NCBI GenBank assembly: GCA_015689705.1
Contig: WVSN01000001.1
Location: 248,001 to 312,000, forward strand
Reading direction: 5' to 3'
DNA length: 64,000 nucleotides
Origin: Rhodobacterales bacterium HKCCE3408
GTDB taxonomy: Bacteria; Pseudomonadota; Alphaproteobacteria; Rhodobacterales; Rhodobacteraceae
A program made the translations under genes and the position numbers. Below the pieces are notes generated by a model. It was not told the DNA's origin, searched no databases, and worked only from the letters and a program-made list of their open reading frames with translations. Shown here piece by piece: positions 52,976 to 62,684 of the stretch; position 1 is the stretch's first letter; each line of letters opens with the position of its first letter.

Positions 52976-53998
52976 TCAGCGGAGCATGCCGACGATATCG
53001 TAGGTCTGGTCCAGGATCGGCGATGCGATTTCCCGCGCCCGCTCGGCGCCGCGGCGAAGGATCCGGTCGATCTCGGCCTTGTCGTCCATGAGCCGCGCCA
53101 TCTCCGACGAGATCGAGGCCAGCTTTTCGACCGCCAGATCTGCCAGTGCCACCTTGAAATGGCCGAACTGGCTGCCGGCATGCTGCGCGACGACCTCGGC
53201 CGGGGTGACCTCGGCGAGGCCGGCATAGATGTTGACGAGGTTCCGCGCCTCCGGCCGGCCGTCGAGGCCCTTTATCGTGTCGGGAAGCGGGTCCGGGTCG
53301 GTCTTGGCCTTGCGGATCTTCTTGGCGATCGTGTCGGCGTCGTCGGTCAGGTTGATCCGCGTCCGGTCGGACGGGTCGGACTTCGACATCTTCTTCGTGC
53401 CGTCCTGCAGGTTCATCACCCGGGTCGCCGCCCCCTCGATAACGGGCTCGGTGATCGGGAAGAAGTCGACCCCGTAGTCGTGGTTGAACTTTGCAGCGAT
53501 GTCGCGCGTGAGCTCGAGGTGCTGCTTCTGGTCCTCGCCCACCGGAACATGCGTCGCGTGGTAGACCAGGATGTCGGCCGCCATCAGCGCCGGATAGGCG
53601 AACAGCCCGAGCGAGGCATTCTCCGCGTTCTTGCCGGCCTTGTCCTTCCACTGCGTCATCCGGCCCATCCAGCCCATGCGCGCGACACAGTTGAAGATCC
53701 AGGCGAGCTGCGTGTGCTCGGCCACCTGGCTCTGGTTGAAGAGGATCGAACGCTCCGGGTCGATACCGGCCGCAATGTAGCCCGCGCAGACCTCGCGCGT
53801 GCTTTCCCGCAGAGTATCCGGGTCCTGCAGCTTGGCCGTGATCGCGTGAAGATCGACCATGCAATAGATCGTCTGGTGGGTGCCGGCATTCTGCATGTCG
53901 ACCCACCGCTTCATAGCGCCAAGGTAATTGCCGAGCGTCAGGCCGCCGGACGGCTGCATGCCCGAGAAGACGCGGGGGGTGAACTTTGGGTCTGACAT
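52976..53998 (-). CDS. trpS: Tryptophanyl-tRNA synthetase
   Basis: This 340-residue class I synthetase has the HIGH-equivalent TLGNYLGA after GMQPSGG, and the intact KMSKS loop ([18 protein letters not shown]). It charges tRNA-Trp. Typical bacterial TrpS length. It sits in the conserved stretch downstream of murJ, with the rhomboid gene inserted between them on the opposite strand. Confidence 0.97.
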   Translation of the reverse strand: MSDPKFTPRVFSGMQPSGGLTLGNYLGAMKRWVDMQNAGTHQTIYCMVDLHAITAKLQDPDTLRESTREVCAGYIAAGIDPERSILFNQSQVAEHTQLAWIFNCVARMGWMGRMTQWKDKAGKNAENASLGLFAYPALMAADILVYHATHVPVGEDQKQHLELTRDIAAKFNHDYGVDFFPITEPVIEGAATRVMNLQDGTKKMSKSDPSDRTRINLTDDADTIAKKIRKAKTDPDPLPDTIKGLDGRPEARNLVNIYAGLAEVTPAEVVAQHAGSQFGHFKVALADLAVEKLASISSEMARLMDDKAEIDRILRRGAERAREIASPILDQTYDIVGMLR

Positions 53999-54075
53999 GG
54001 GGCTCTCGCACCTCTGGCCAACGGGGCCGCGCTCGCATACCCATGGGCCGCGGTGCCGTCAACCGGAGGAGAGAG

Positions 54076-54756
54076 ATGGACGATCCGAACGCCTCGCCGT
54101 TCAACGCGCTGCCGACCGTTGTCGTCGTGCTTGCCGTCGTGATCGGCGGGCTCGAACTGATGTTCCAGCTTGCCACCGCTGGTCTTCTCGGCGGTCCGGG
54201 CGGGGTCGGCTGGCGGCTTGCCGCGATCCGCGACTACGGTGTCTCGGGCGAGCTGGTGCGCTGGATGGTCGACAACGCAATGTGGCAGGGCGATATCCTC
54301 GTCCGCTTCGTCAGCTACCCGCTGATCCAGGGCGGCCTGGTGCCGGCGCTCTTCGCGATCGTCTTCATTCTCGCGCTCGGCAAGCTGGTCGCGACCGCGT
54401 TCTCGCAATGGTCAGTGCCGGTGATCTTCTGGATCGCCTCGATCGCCGGCGCACTCGGCTTCTCGTTCCTGACGAATTCCGCCTTCGTGCTGGTCGGCGG
54501 CATGCCGGGTGCCTACGGGCTGATCGGTGCCTTCACCTACATCCTCTGGACGCGGCCCGGGCAGGGCGCGGCGGGGCTGCGCGCGTTCCAGTTCATCGCG
54601 ATCCTCGCCGCGGTCCAGCTTGGCTTCGGCCTGTTCGCGGGCGAGTTCGGGCCGTTCGTCTCGGAGATCTGCGGTTTCGCGGCCGGGTTCCTCGTCTCCT
54701 TCCTCGTCCGTCCGGGGGGCTGGACGCGGATGCTGTCGCGGATGCGCCAGCGCTAG
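54076..54756 (+). CDS. Rhomboid-like membrane protein lacking catalytic residues
   Basis: This 226-residue protein has about six membrane helices in a rhomboid-like layout. The position of the nucleophile GxSG reads G145-A-Y147-G148, and the helix that should start with the catalytic His reads E197-ICGFAAG. The His/Asn residues of the second helix are also missing. It should therefore be a pseudoprotease (iRhom or derlin type behaviour), perhaps binding membrane proteins. GGAGGAG precedes ATG 54076. Its stop shares CTAG with murJ. Confidence 0.78.
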   Translation: MDDPNASPFNALPTVVVVLAVVIGGLELMFQLATAGLLGGPGGVGWRLAAIRDYGVSGELVRWMVDNAMWQGDILVRFVSYPLIQGGLVPALFAIVFILALGKLVATAFSQWSVPVIFWIASIAGALGFSFLTNSAFVLVGGMPGAYGLIGAFTYILWTRPGQGAAGLRAFQFIAILAAVQLGFGLFAGEFGPFVSEICGFAAGFLVSFLVRPGGWTRMLSRMRQR

Positions 54757-56339
54757 GACCGGCGGAGCGACCGGCGAAGCTCGCCCAGTGGCAGGGCGCC
54801 GAGAACGTGGGCGAACGCGAAGTAGCTGCCACCGCCGACGATCACCACGATGGCCAGAGCGATGTAGCGTACGCCGCCCGTCTGAAGCATCGGGCCAAGC
54901 GCCCAGGCGAGTGCGGCCAGCACTGCACCCATCAGCGCCGAGGCCAGCACGATGCGCGGCAGGCGGCGGCGGAACCGCTCGTCGAACGCGGTCTCCGCGC
55001 CAAGCCTGTCGCGACCGCGCGAAAGAAGCCAGACCATGGTCCAGCCGGCGACGCTGGTGGCGATGGCCGCACCGAGAAAGCCGATGACGAAGGCAAGCCC
55101 GATGGCGATGACCGCATTCACGACCATCGCGACGACGGCGTAGCGGAACGGGGTCACCGTATCCTCCCGCGCGAAGTAGATCGGCTGGAGCACCTTCTGC
55201 AGCACGAAGGCTGGCAGACCCGCGCCGTAGATGGCAAGTGCGAGCGCTGTCTGCCGCGTGTCCTCGGGCTCGAACGCGCCGCGCTGGAACAGGACAGAGA
55301 CCAGCGGGACCGGGATCACGATCAGCGCGATGGCGGCCGGGATGGTCAGCGCCAGAGCGAACTCACCGGCCCGCGAGAACGCCGCCTGTCCGCCAGGCCC
55401 GTCCCCGGCGCGGAGCCGTCGCGCCAGTTCCGGCAGCAAGACCACGCCGATGGCGATGCCGACCACGCCAAGCGGAAGCTGGTAGAGCCGGTCGGCGAGA
55501 CCGAGCCAGACGATCGCGCCATCAAAGAAGCTGGCGACCTGACGGCCGACCAGCAGATTGATCTGCACCACCCCGCCGGCGAGCATCGCGGGCGCGGCGA
55601 TTATCGCGAGCTTCTTCATCTCGGGCGACAGCCGGGGCCGCGCGGGAAGAAGTAGCATCCCCGCCCGCGCCGCCGCCCACCAGACGAGCGCAAGCTGCGC
55701 GATACCGGCGATCACGACCCCGATCACCAGCCATTCGCCGTAGGGAAGGGCGGGCGCCTCGCCCGCGCCGACTCCGCGTACGAAGCCGACAGCGCCGGCC
55801 CGGTCGGCGAGGAGCAGGGTCGCGACCAGAATGATGTTGAGAAGCACCGGCGCAGCCGCCGCGGCTGCGAAGCGCCCGGCCGAGTTCAGCACACCGGAGA
55901 GCAGCGCCGCGAGCGAGATGAACAGGATGTAAACGAACGCGACTCGCCCGAACCCGACAGCCATGTCGAACCGGACGTCACCGGCGAAGCCGGACGCCAT
56001 GGCGAGCACGAGGACCGGCATGAATATGACGGCCAGGACGGTCAGTCCGATCAGGATCAGCGACAGCGCCGTGAAGGCCTGGCGGGCGAAGCCGATCGCG
56101 TCCTCGCCGGCCTCGAGCTTCTTGGCGAAGAGCGGCACGAAGGCGGTGTTGAACGCGCCTTCGGCGAAGAACCGGCGGAACATGTTGGGCAGGGCGAAGG
56201 CGACGAGGAAGGCTTCGGCCGCCGGTCCCGATCCCATGAAGGCGGCGATCAGAATGTCGCGCGCGAAGCCGAGGATGCGGCTTGCCAGCGTCCAGGCGCC
56301 GACGGTCAGGAAGCTCGCAAGAAGACGGATCGGTTGCAT
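54753..56339 (-). CDS. murJ: Lipid II flippase MurJ
   Basis: This 528-residue membrane protein has about 14 helices and the MurJ start pattern LLASFLTVGAWTLASRILGFARDILIAAFMG, with FNTAFVPLFAKKLE near 60. It moves lipid II across the inner membrane for peptidoglycan synthesis. It follows glnD by about 70 bases in the same direction, the conserved order in this family. Confidence 0.96.
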   Translation of the reverse strand: MQPIRLLASFLTVGAWTLASRILGFARDILIAAFMGSGPAAEAFLVAFALPNMFRRFFAEGAFNTAFVPLFAKKLEAGEDAIGFARQAFTALSLILIGLTVLAVIFMPVLVLAMASGFAGDVRFDMAVGFGRVAFVYILFISLAALLSGVLNSAGRFAAAAAAPVLLNIILVATLLLADRAGAVGFVRGVGAGEAPALPYGEWLVIGVVIAGIAQLALVWWAAARAGMLLLPARPRLSPEMKKLAIIAAPAMLAGGVVQINLLVGRQVASFFDGAIVWLGLADRLYQLPLGVVGIAIGVVLLPELARRLRAGDGPGGQAAFSRAGEFALALTIPAAIALIVIPVPLVSVLFQRGAFEPEDTRQTALALAIYGAGLPAFVLQKVLQPIYFAREDTVTPFRYAVVAMVVNAVIAIGLAFVIGFLGAAIATSVAGWTMVWLLSRGRDRLGAETAFDERFRRRLPRIVLASALMGAVLAALAWALGPMLQTGGVRYIALAIVVIVGGGSYFAFAHVLGALPLGELRRSLRRS

Positions 56340-56410
56340 CTCGGGCCCGGCTCGACAGGTTGCCGAGACCTATCCGGTTCCGCCGTCGGTGGGAAGGCGG
56401 CGCGCGCGGC

Positions 56411-59245
56411 TCACGCCCCGGCGCGCTCCGCCACCCGGGCGATGGCGTCACGAAGCTTGCGCTCCAGCGCTTCCTGCCGCGACCGGGCGTAGAGCTTCAG
56501 GCCGAACATGTCCTTGACGTAGAAGCTGTCGACAACCTGCACGCCGTAGGTCGCGATCACCGCGCTGGCGATGTAGATGTTGTTGGCCGCCAGCGTCTTG
56601 GTCAGGTCGTACAGCAGGCCCGGCCTGTCGCGCGTATCGACCTCAATGATCGTGTAGATCTCCGACCCGTCGTTGTCGAAAGTGATCGTCGTCGGCACGT
56701 CGAAGGGCCGCTCGCGCTTCTTGATCTTCTGCCGGTCCTCGAGCGCCCGGGAGGCCACGACCTCGCCCTTCAGCGTGCGGTCGATCATCTGGCGCAGGCG
56801 CGGCAGGCGCGCGGTCTCGTAGGGATGGCCGTCGGAATCCTGCACCCAGAAGACGGCCGTGGCGAACCCGTCTTTCGAGGTATAGGTGCGGGCGTCCACG
56901 ACGTTCGCCCCCACAAGGCTGATGGCCCCGGCGAGGCGCGAGAAGATGCCCGGGTGGTCCGACAGCGCGAAGCAGATACGGGTCGCGTCCCGGTCGATGT
57001 CCTGGCGCGTGTCGATGCGGATCTCGTCGCTGTCGAGGCCGCGCAGCAACTCGGCGAAGGTGACTTGCGCGGCCAGATCGAGACCCTGCCAGTAGGGGCC
57101 GTAGTGCCGGGCCAGTTCGGTGCGCAGGTCGGCGCGCGGCCAGTCGGCCAGCGCCTCGCGCAGCGCCCGGCGCGCCTCGCTCTCCATCTTGTCGCGGTTG
57201 AGATCTTCGAGTCCGGTCTCCAGCGCCGTCACCGTCGCCCGGTAAAGTCCGCGCAGGAGCGTGGCCTTCCAGTTGTTCCAGACATTCGGCCCGACGCCGC
57301 GGATATCGCAGACGGTCAGGACGGTCATCAGGTCGAGCCGTTCCTTCGTCTTCACCGCCTTCGCGAAGTCGCGCACCGTGCGCGGGTCGGCGATGTCGCG
57401 CTTCTGCGCGGTGTCCGACATCAGCAGGTGATAGCGGACGAGCCATTCGACCGTCTCGCATTCTGCCGGCTTCAGGCCGAGCCGCGGGCAGACGCTTCTC
57501 GCGATGCGCGCCCCGACAATGGAATGGTCCTCCTTCCGGCCCTTGCCGATGTCGTGCAGCAGGCAGGCAGCGTAAAGCACCTTGCGATTCAGGCCCGCCT
57601 TCAGGATGCGGCTTGCGACCGGCAGTTCCTCGACCAGCTCGCCCCGTTCGATCTGCGCCAGCGTCGAGATCACCTGGATCGTATGCTCGTCGACCGTGTA
57701 GCTGTGATACATGTTGAACTGCATCATGGCGACGATCGGTGCGAATTCCGGCAGGAACGCCCCGAGCACGCCAAGCTCGTTCATCCGGCGGAGCGACCGT
57801 TCCGGGTTGCCGTGCTTCAGCAGCAGGTCGAGAAAGATCCGGTTGGCCTCCGGATCGCGGCGCATTTCCTCGTCGATCACGGGCAGGTGGGCGGTGATCG
57901 CCCGCATGAGATCGGGGTGGATCAGGTAGCCGGTCCGCAGCGCCTCCTCGAAGATGCGCATCATGTTCAGCTTGTCGGCGAAGAAGGCCTTCTCGTCCTC
58001 CACCGTGAGGCGGTTCTGGCGTACGTCGAAACCGGCGCGCACCTTCTTCTTCCGCGCGGTCGTGGCGGTGCGCATCAGCTCGAAGATCTTCGGCTCGCGT
58101 TTGACGTGGCTCGCTTCGAGCGCGGTGAGGAAGATCCGCGTCAGCTCGCCAACCCGGGTCGCGTGGCGGAAGTAGTCCTGCATGAAGTGCTCGACCGCCC
58201 GTCGTCCGCCGGAATCCTGGTAGCCGAGGCGTTTGGCGACCTCGACCTGCATGTCGAAGGTCAGCTGGTCCTGCGCGCGGTCGGCGACCAGATGCATGTG
58301 GCAGCGCACCGACCAGAGGAACCGTTCGGCCGCATCGAACGCCTCGAATTCCTCGCGCCGGAAGACGCCGATATCGACGAGTTCGGACGCGGTGCGGACG
58401 CCGTGGATGTATTTCGCGATCCAGTAGAGCGTCTGCAGGTCCCTGAGCCCGCCCTTGCCCTCCTTCACGTTGGGCTCGACCATGTATCGCTGGCCGCCTT
58501 GCTTGCGGTGCCGCTCGGCCCGTTCCTCCAGCTTGGCCTCGATGAAGTCCGACGCCGTGCCGGCAAACAGCTGCGTGCGAAGCGCCGCCTGAAGATCGCC
58601 CGCCAGCTTCTCGTCGCCGTCGAGCCGCCGCATCTCGAGGAAGGTCGTGCGGATCGTCATGTCCTTCCGGCCGAGCGAGACGCAGTCTCGGATCGTGCGG
58701 CTGGCATGGCCGACCTTCATGTGCAGGTCCCACAGCATGTAGAGCGTCGACTCGATGACGCTCTCGGCCCAGGCGGTCTGCTTCCACGGCATCAGGAACA
58801 GAAGATCGACGTCCGAATAGGGCGCCATCTCGGCCCGGCCGTAGCCGCCGACAGCCATGACCGCCATCGCCTCGGCATCGGTCGGCGTGTGGTTCGGGTG
58901 CAGGTAGACCCGGGCGACGCGAAGTGCGGCCCGAACCAGGCCGTCGGTCAGCCGGGTATAGGCGCGCGTCACGCGACGGGCGGTCAGCGGTTCGGCGGCG
59001 AAGGCGGTGGCGATTGCCGCCCGGCCCTCGGCCTGAACGCGCAGAAGGATCGCGACCGTCCGGCGCCGCTTTTCTGCCGGATCGGACGCGTCGATCATGG
59101 CCGCGTCGATCTCGGCCTGCACGGCTTCGGCATCGAAGATCGCACCCGCCGCGCAGATCAGCGTTCCGGCGGGGGAGGCGTCCTTGGGGAAACTGGGATT
59201 GGTCTCAGAGGCCGGGGCCGCCAAGGCTTCCTGGGGCGGGGTCAC
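56411..59245 (-). CDS. glnD: Bifunctional PII uridylyltransferase/uridylyl-removing enzyme
   Basis: This 944-residue nitrogen sensor has a nucleotidyltransferase domain (GGYGRAEMAPYSDVDLLFL, two catalytic Asp), an HD domain (VDEHTIQVIS ... LLHDIGKGRKEDHS) and two C-terminal ACT domains that bind glutamine. It modifies PII proteins and so sets nitrogen metabolism. The predicted start is a GTG at 59245, which overlaps the upstream lipoprotein gene by 41 bases; a later ATG at 59098 would remove the overlap, but would cut a conserved-looking N-terminal stretch. Confidence 0.96.
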   Translation of the reverse strand: MTPPQEALAAPASETNPSFPKDASPAGTLICAAGAIFDAEAVQAEIDAAMIDASDPAEKRRRTVAILLRVQAEGRAAIATAFAAEPLTARRVTRAYTRLTDGLVRAALRVARVYLHPNHTPTDAEAMAVMAVGGYGRAEMAPYSDVDLLFLMPWKQTAWAESVIESTLYMLWDLHMKVGHASRTIRDCVSLGRKDMTIRTTFLEMRRLDGDEKLAGDLQAALRTQLFAGTASDFIEAKLEERAERHRKQGGQRYMVEPNVKEGKGGLRDLQTLYWIAKYIHGVRTASELVDIGVFRREEFEAFDAAERFLWSVRCHMHLVADRAQDQLTFDMQVEVAKRLGYQDSGGRRAVEHFMQDYFRHATRVGELTRIFLTALEASHVKREPKIFELMRTATTARKKKVRAGFDVRQNRLTVEDEKAFFADKLNMMRIFEEALRTGYLIHPDLMRAITAHLPVIDEEMRRDPEANRIFLDLLLKHGNPERSLRRMNELGVLGAFLPEFAPIVAMMQFNMYHSYTVDEHTIQVISTLAQIERGELVEELPVASRILKAGLNRKVLYAACLLHDIGKGRKEDHSIVGARIARSVCPRLGLKPAECETVEWLVRYHLLMSDTAQKRDIADPRTVRDFAKAVKTKERLDLMTVLTVCDIRGVGPNVWNNWKATLLRGLYRATVTALETGLEDLNRDKMESEARRALREALADWPRADLRTELARHYGPYWQGLDLAAQVTFAELLRGLDSDEIRIDTRQDIDRDATRICFALSDHPGIFSRLAGAISLVGANVVDARTYTSKDGFATAVFWVQDSDGHPYETARLPRLRQMIDRTLKGEVVASRALEDRQKIKKRERPFDVPTTITFDNDGSEIYTIIEVDTRDRPGLLYDLTKTLAANNIYIASAVIATYGVQVVDSFYVKDMFGLKLYARSRQEALERKLRDAIARVAERAGA

Positions 59246-60368
59246 GTATCGTCACCTGACTGTCGATTACCTCTGCCACGGCCAGTGCGCGGGTGCTGGT
59301 CCCGTCGGCGTTGAGACGGAATACTCCGTTTGCGCCCCGAATGCCAGCATTGGCCACGAGATCCGCAGCGCCAAGCTGTCCGCTCTGCAGGGCCGTCTGG
59401 GCCACAAGCTGGATCGCGTCATAGCCGAGTGCGGCCAGAACGTGCGGCGGCTCGCCGTAGGCGCTGGCGTAGCGTGCCTCGAACCCGCTCGAGGCCGCCG
59501 GGTCGGGCAGGGCGAACCAGCCACCCTGAAGGCCCGACAGCTCGAGCGTCTGCGGGGGCGTGTCCCACCGTGTCATGCCGATGACCCGCACGGCTTCGGT
59601 GTCGAGCCCGTTCTCCGGCAGAAGCTGCGCGAAGAGCGGCAGCGCGCCGGTCGTGTCGGAGGTGATGAAGATGGCGTTCGCCCCGGTCGAGCGGACCGCA
59701 TCCATGACCGCCGGCAGAGCCTGCACCACGCCATTGCCGGAGAATTCGTAGGGCACGGACTGGACGACGGAGGCGCCGGCGAATGGTGCGGCGCGCAGGA
59801 TCGCGTCGCGCGCGACCTCGCCGGCGAGGTTCTGGGCGTAGACCACGACGATCTGGTTACGGCCCTGCGACGCGGCATAGCTCACCAGCCGGTTTGCGGT
59901 GTTGTCGAAGGTGGTGCCAAGCACGAAGACGTTGCCGCCGGCCACGCCGGAATTGTTCGAGAAGCTCAGGACATTGACGCGCCCGCGCGCGGCAACGCCG
60001 GCCGCCGCCGCTGCGTCGGAGCGAAGCGGTCCGACGATGATGTCCGCGCCCTCACGCACCGCCTGCTCGGCGACGCTCGCTGCCTGTTCGGGGATCCCGG
60101 CCGTCGGATAGACCGTGATATCGACGGCGATATCGGAGATTTCCGAGGCTGCGAGCCGGGCGGCGTTCTCGATCGACCGCGCCACGAGATCGTCGCCGGC
60201 CTGGGCCGAGTTGTAGGGCACGAGTAGCGCCACCTCGACCGAGCCGCCGCCGACGCGTGGGCCGGTCGCGCCCGGCAGGCCGACCTGGCAGGCGGCCAGA
60301 ACGGTGACGAGCGCCAAAGCCGCCAGATGGCGCAGCGGGTTGCGGAGGCGGGTGATTGTGCGGATCAT
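59205..60368 (-). CDS. LppC/LpoA-family penicillin-binding protein activator lipoprotein
   Basis: This protein of about 387 residues has an N-terminal signal with the lipobox VLAACQ, so it is a lipoprotein. The body is a periplasmic-binding-protein-like fold (VEVALLVPYNSAQAGDDLVARSIENA and further). This family activates penicillin-binding proteins in peptidoglycan synthesis, or resembles amino-acid binding proteins. ATG 60368 is preferred over ATG 60371 because it fits the GGGGAAG ribosome binding site spacing better. It diverges from rsmI. Confidence 0.88.
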   Translation of the reverse strand: MIRTITRLRNPLRHLAALALVTVLAACQVGLPGATGPRVGGGSVEVALLVPYNSAQAGDDLVARSIENAARLAASEISDIAVDITVYPTAGIPEQAASVAEQAVREGADIIVGPLRSDAAAAAGVAARGRVNVLSFSNNSGVAGGNVFVLGTTFDNTANRLVSYAASQGRNQIVVVYAQNLAGEVARDAILRAAPFAGASVVQSVPYEFSGNGVVQALPAVMDAVRSTGANAIFITSDTTGALPLFAQLLPENGLDTEAVRVIGMTRWDTPPQTLELSGLQGGWFALPDPAASSGFEARYASAYGEPPHVLAALGYDAIQLVAQTALQSGQLGAADLVANAGIRGANGVFRLNADGTSTRALAVAEVIDSQVTIRDPAPGSLGGPGL

Positions 60369-60433
60369 CATGTCTTCCCCGTTCGGTCGAACCGTCGCGT
60401 AAGGGGTTCTATACACAAGCGAAGGGGTACGCC

Positions 60434-61330
60434 ATGGCGAATGCCGGGACAGAGCGGGGCGCCGCCGAGGAAAAGGCGCTCTCTCCGGGCCTCTACCTTG
60501 TCTCGACCCCGATCGGGGCGGCCCGCGACATTACACTGCGCGCACTGGATATCCTGCGCGGCGCCGACGCGCTCGCCGCCGAGGACACGCGAACCGCGCG
60601 CAAGCTGATGGAAATCCATGGCGTCCCACTCGGCGCGCGGCCTCTCATCGCCTATCACGACCACAATGGCGCGAAAGCGCGGCCGGGGCTCTTGAAGCTC
60701 CTGTCCGAGGGCCGGTCGCTCGCTTACGTCTCCGAGGCCGGAACGCCGCTCGTCGCCGATCCGGGCTACCGGCTGGCGCGCGAGGCCATCGACGCGGGCC
60801 ACGCGGTCTTCGCCGCGCCCGGGGCCTCGGCGGCACTGGCGGCACTGGCCGTCTCCGGCCTGCCGTCCGACCGGTTCCTCTTCGCCGGCTTTCCGCCCGG
60901 TAAGGGCACGCGGCTCGATCGCTGGCTCGAGGCCCAGGCCGCGGCGCAGGCCACGCTGATCCTCTACGAAAGCCCCCGCCGCGTTCACGATCTGTTAGGC
61001 AATTTGGGGCAATGTTTCGGGCAGGAGGTGCCAATGGCGCTGTGCCGCGAACTGACCAAGTCGCACGAGGAGGTGATCCGCGGCACCATCGCCGAAGTCT
61101 CGGCTGCCATCGCCGGCCGGGCGCTGAAGGGTGAGGTCGTTCTGGTCGTCGGGGCGCGAGGTGCCGTCGCGCCGGACGAAGACGATGTCGAGGCGGCGCT
61201 GCGCGCGGCGCTGGCAACCGCGACTGTGAAGGAGGCCGCGGCGGAAATCGCCGAACGCTTCGGCCTGCCGCGTCGGCAGGTCTACCAGATGGCGCTCGGC
61301 CTTGGACGGGACGAAAAGGGCGACGGATGA
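60434..61330 (+). CDS. rsmI: 16S rRNA 2'-O-ribose C1402 methyltransferase
   Basis: This 298-residue tetrapyrrole-methylase-fold enzyme modifies C1402 in 16S rRNA. It contains LYLVSTPIGAARDITLRAL, AEDTRTARKLM, the YHDHN loop, VSEAGTPLVADPGYRL and LILYESPRRVHDLL, all RsmI hallmarks. GAAGGGG lies just before ATG 60434. It is coupled to yraN by ATGA. Confidence 0.96.
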   Translation: MANAGTERGAAEEKALSPGLYLVSTPIGAARDITLRALDILRGADALAAEDTRTARKLMEIHGVPLGARPLIAYHDHNGAKARPGLLKLLSEGRSLAYVSEAGTPLVADPGYRLAREAIDAGHAVFAAPGASAALAALAVSGLPSDRFLFAGFPPGKGTRLDRWLEAQAAAQATLILYESPRRVHDLLGNLGQCFGQEVPMALCRELTKSHEEVIRGTIAEVSAAIAGRALKGEVVLVVGARGAVAPDEDDVEAALRAALATATVKEAAAEIAERFGLPRRQVYQMALGLGRDEKGDG

Positions 61331-61680
61331 GCGGACGGGTCAGTTATGAAAACGGTCGGGCCGCCGAAGCGCGGGTCGCGGCGCATTACGCGTCGGACGG
61401 CTACGCGATCCTCGCCCGGCGCTGGCGCGGCAAGGCCGGTGAGATCGATCTCGTTGTCGAGCGCGATGGCGAGGTCGTGTTCGTCGAGGTGAAGGCCTCC
61501 TCAAGCCTCACGAAGGCGGCGATCGCACTGACCGAACGCCAGATCCGCCGCATCTACGCCTCCGCCGCGCAGTTCATCGGCTTTCTGCCGACCGGACAGG
61601 AAACGCCGTCACGGTTCGACGTGGCGCTTGTCGACGGAACGGGCCGGCTCGAGCTTTTGCCGAACGCCATCATGCCCTGA
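61327..61680 (+). CDS. YraN/UPF0102 family endonuclease-like protein
   Basis: This 117-residue protein has the restriction-endonuclease-like core of UPF0102 ([52 protein letters not shown]), including the E-D-ExK catalytic pattern. Function is unclear, but a Holliday-junction resolvase-like nuclease role has been suggested. It follows rsmI in most bacteria, as here. Confidence 0.92.
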   Translation: MSGRVSYENGRAAEARVAAHYASDGYAILARRWRGKAGEIDLVVERDGEVVFVEVKASSSLTKAAIALTERQIRRIYASAAQFIGFLPTGQETPSRFDVALVDGTGRLELLPNAIMP

Positions 61681-61748
61681 TCCGGCCCCGCTTGCGCAGA
61701 CCGCGGCCTCTTGCCATGAAGGCGGCGCGGAACGGCGGAGGCGGGCGC

Positions 61749-62684
61749 ATGAAAGTTGCAATCCAGATGGACCCGATCGGGTCGGTAAATATCGACGCCG
61801 ATTCGACCTTCCGCCTCGCTGAAGAGGCGCAGTCCCGCGGGCATGACCTGTTCTACTACACGCCCGACAAGCTCGCCTATCGCGAGGGACGGGTGCTGGC
61901 GCGCGGCCATTCGCTCGAAGTGCGGCGGGTGAAGGGTGACCACGCCACGCTCAGCGAGGAACGCGAGGTCGATCTGTCGGATCTCGACGTGGTCCTGCTC
62001 CGGCAGGACCCGCCCTTCGACATGAGCTACATCACCACGACCCATATCCTGGACCGTATCCATCCGAAGACGCTGGTGGTGAACGACCCGTTCTGGGTCC
62101 GGAACTATCCCGAGAAACTTCTGGTCCTCGATTTCCCGAAGCTGACCCCGCCCACCGTGATCGCCCGCGACCTCGCCACGCTGAAAGCGTTCAAGGACGC
62201 CCATGGCGACATCATCCTCAAGCCGCTTTACGGCAATGGCGGCGCGGGCGTGTTCAAGCTCGCCCATGGCGACAGCAACCTGAATTCGCTGCATGAGCTT
62301 TTCGCCTCGATCAGCCGCGAGCCGCTGATCGCGCAGAAATACCTTCCCGCCGTCTCGAAGGGCGACAAGCGCGTGATCCTCGTCGACGGCGAACCGGCCG
62401 GTGCGATCAACCGTGTCCCGGCAGAGGGCGAGACGCGGTCGAACCTGCATGTCGGCGGCCGGGCTGAGGCCGTTGCGCTGACCGACCGGGACCGCGAGAT
62501 CTGCGCCGCGATCGGCCCGCTCCTGCGCGAGAAGGGCCAGATCTTCGTCGGTATCGACGTGATCGGCGACTGGCTGACCGAGATCAACGTGACCTCTCCG
62601 ACCGGCATCCAGGAGCTTGAGCGGTTCGACGGCGTGAATGCCGCCGGCCTCATCTGGGACGCGATCGAGCGCCGCCGCGCCTAG
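61749..62684 (+). CDS. gshB: Glutathione synthetase
   Basis: This 311-residue ATP-grasp enzyme joins gamma-glutamylcysteine to glycine. It begins [20 protein letters not shown], the GshB start pattern. The ATP-grasp region has [16 protein letters not shown] and [18 protein letters not shown] near the end. It lies 68 bases after yraN and shares CTAG as stop with convergent comM. Confidence 0.95.
   Translation: MKVAIQMDPIGSVNIDADSTFRLAEEAQSRGHDLFYYTPDKLAYREGRVLARGHSLEVRRVKGDHATLSEEREVDLSDLDVVLLRQDPPFDMSYITTTHILDRIHPKTLVVNDPFWVRNYPEKLLVLDFPKLTPPTVIARDLATLKAFKDAHGDIILKPLYGNGGAGVFKLAHGDSNLNSLHELFASISREPLIAQKYLPAVSKGDKRVILVDGEPAGAINRVPAEGETRSNLHVGGRAEAVALTDRDREICAAIGPLLREKGQIFVGIDVIGDWLTEINVTSPTGIQELERFDGVNAAGLIWDAIERRRA

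Noticed and set aside
56282-59314. Open frame of about 1000 codons antisense to glnD
   Set aside because: The sense strand encodes complete GlnD with all motifs. The antisense product is Arg/His/Gly-rich noise.
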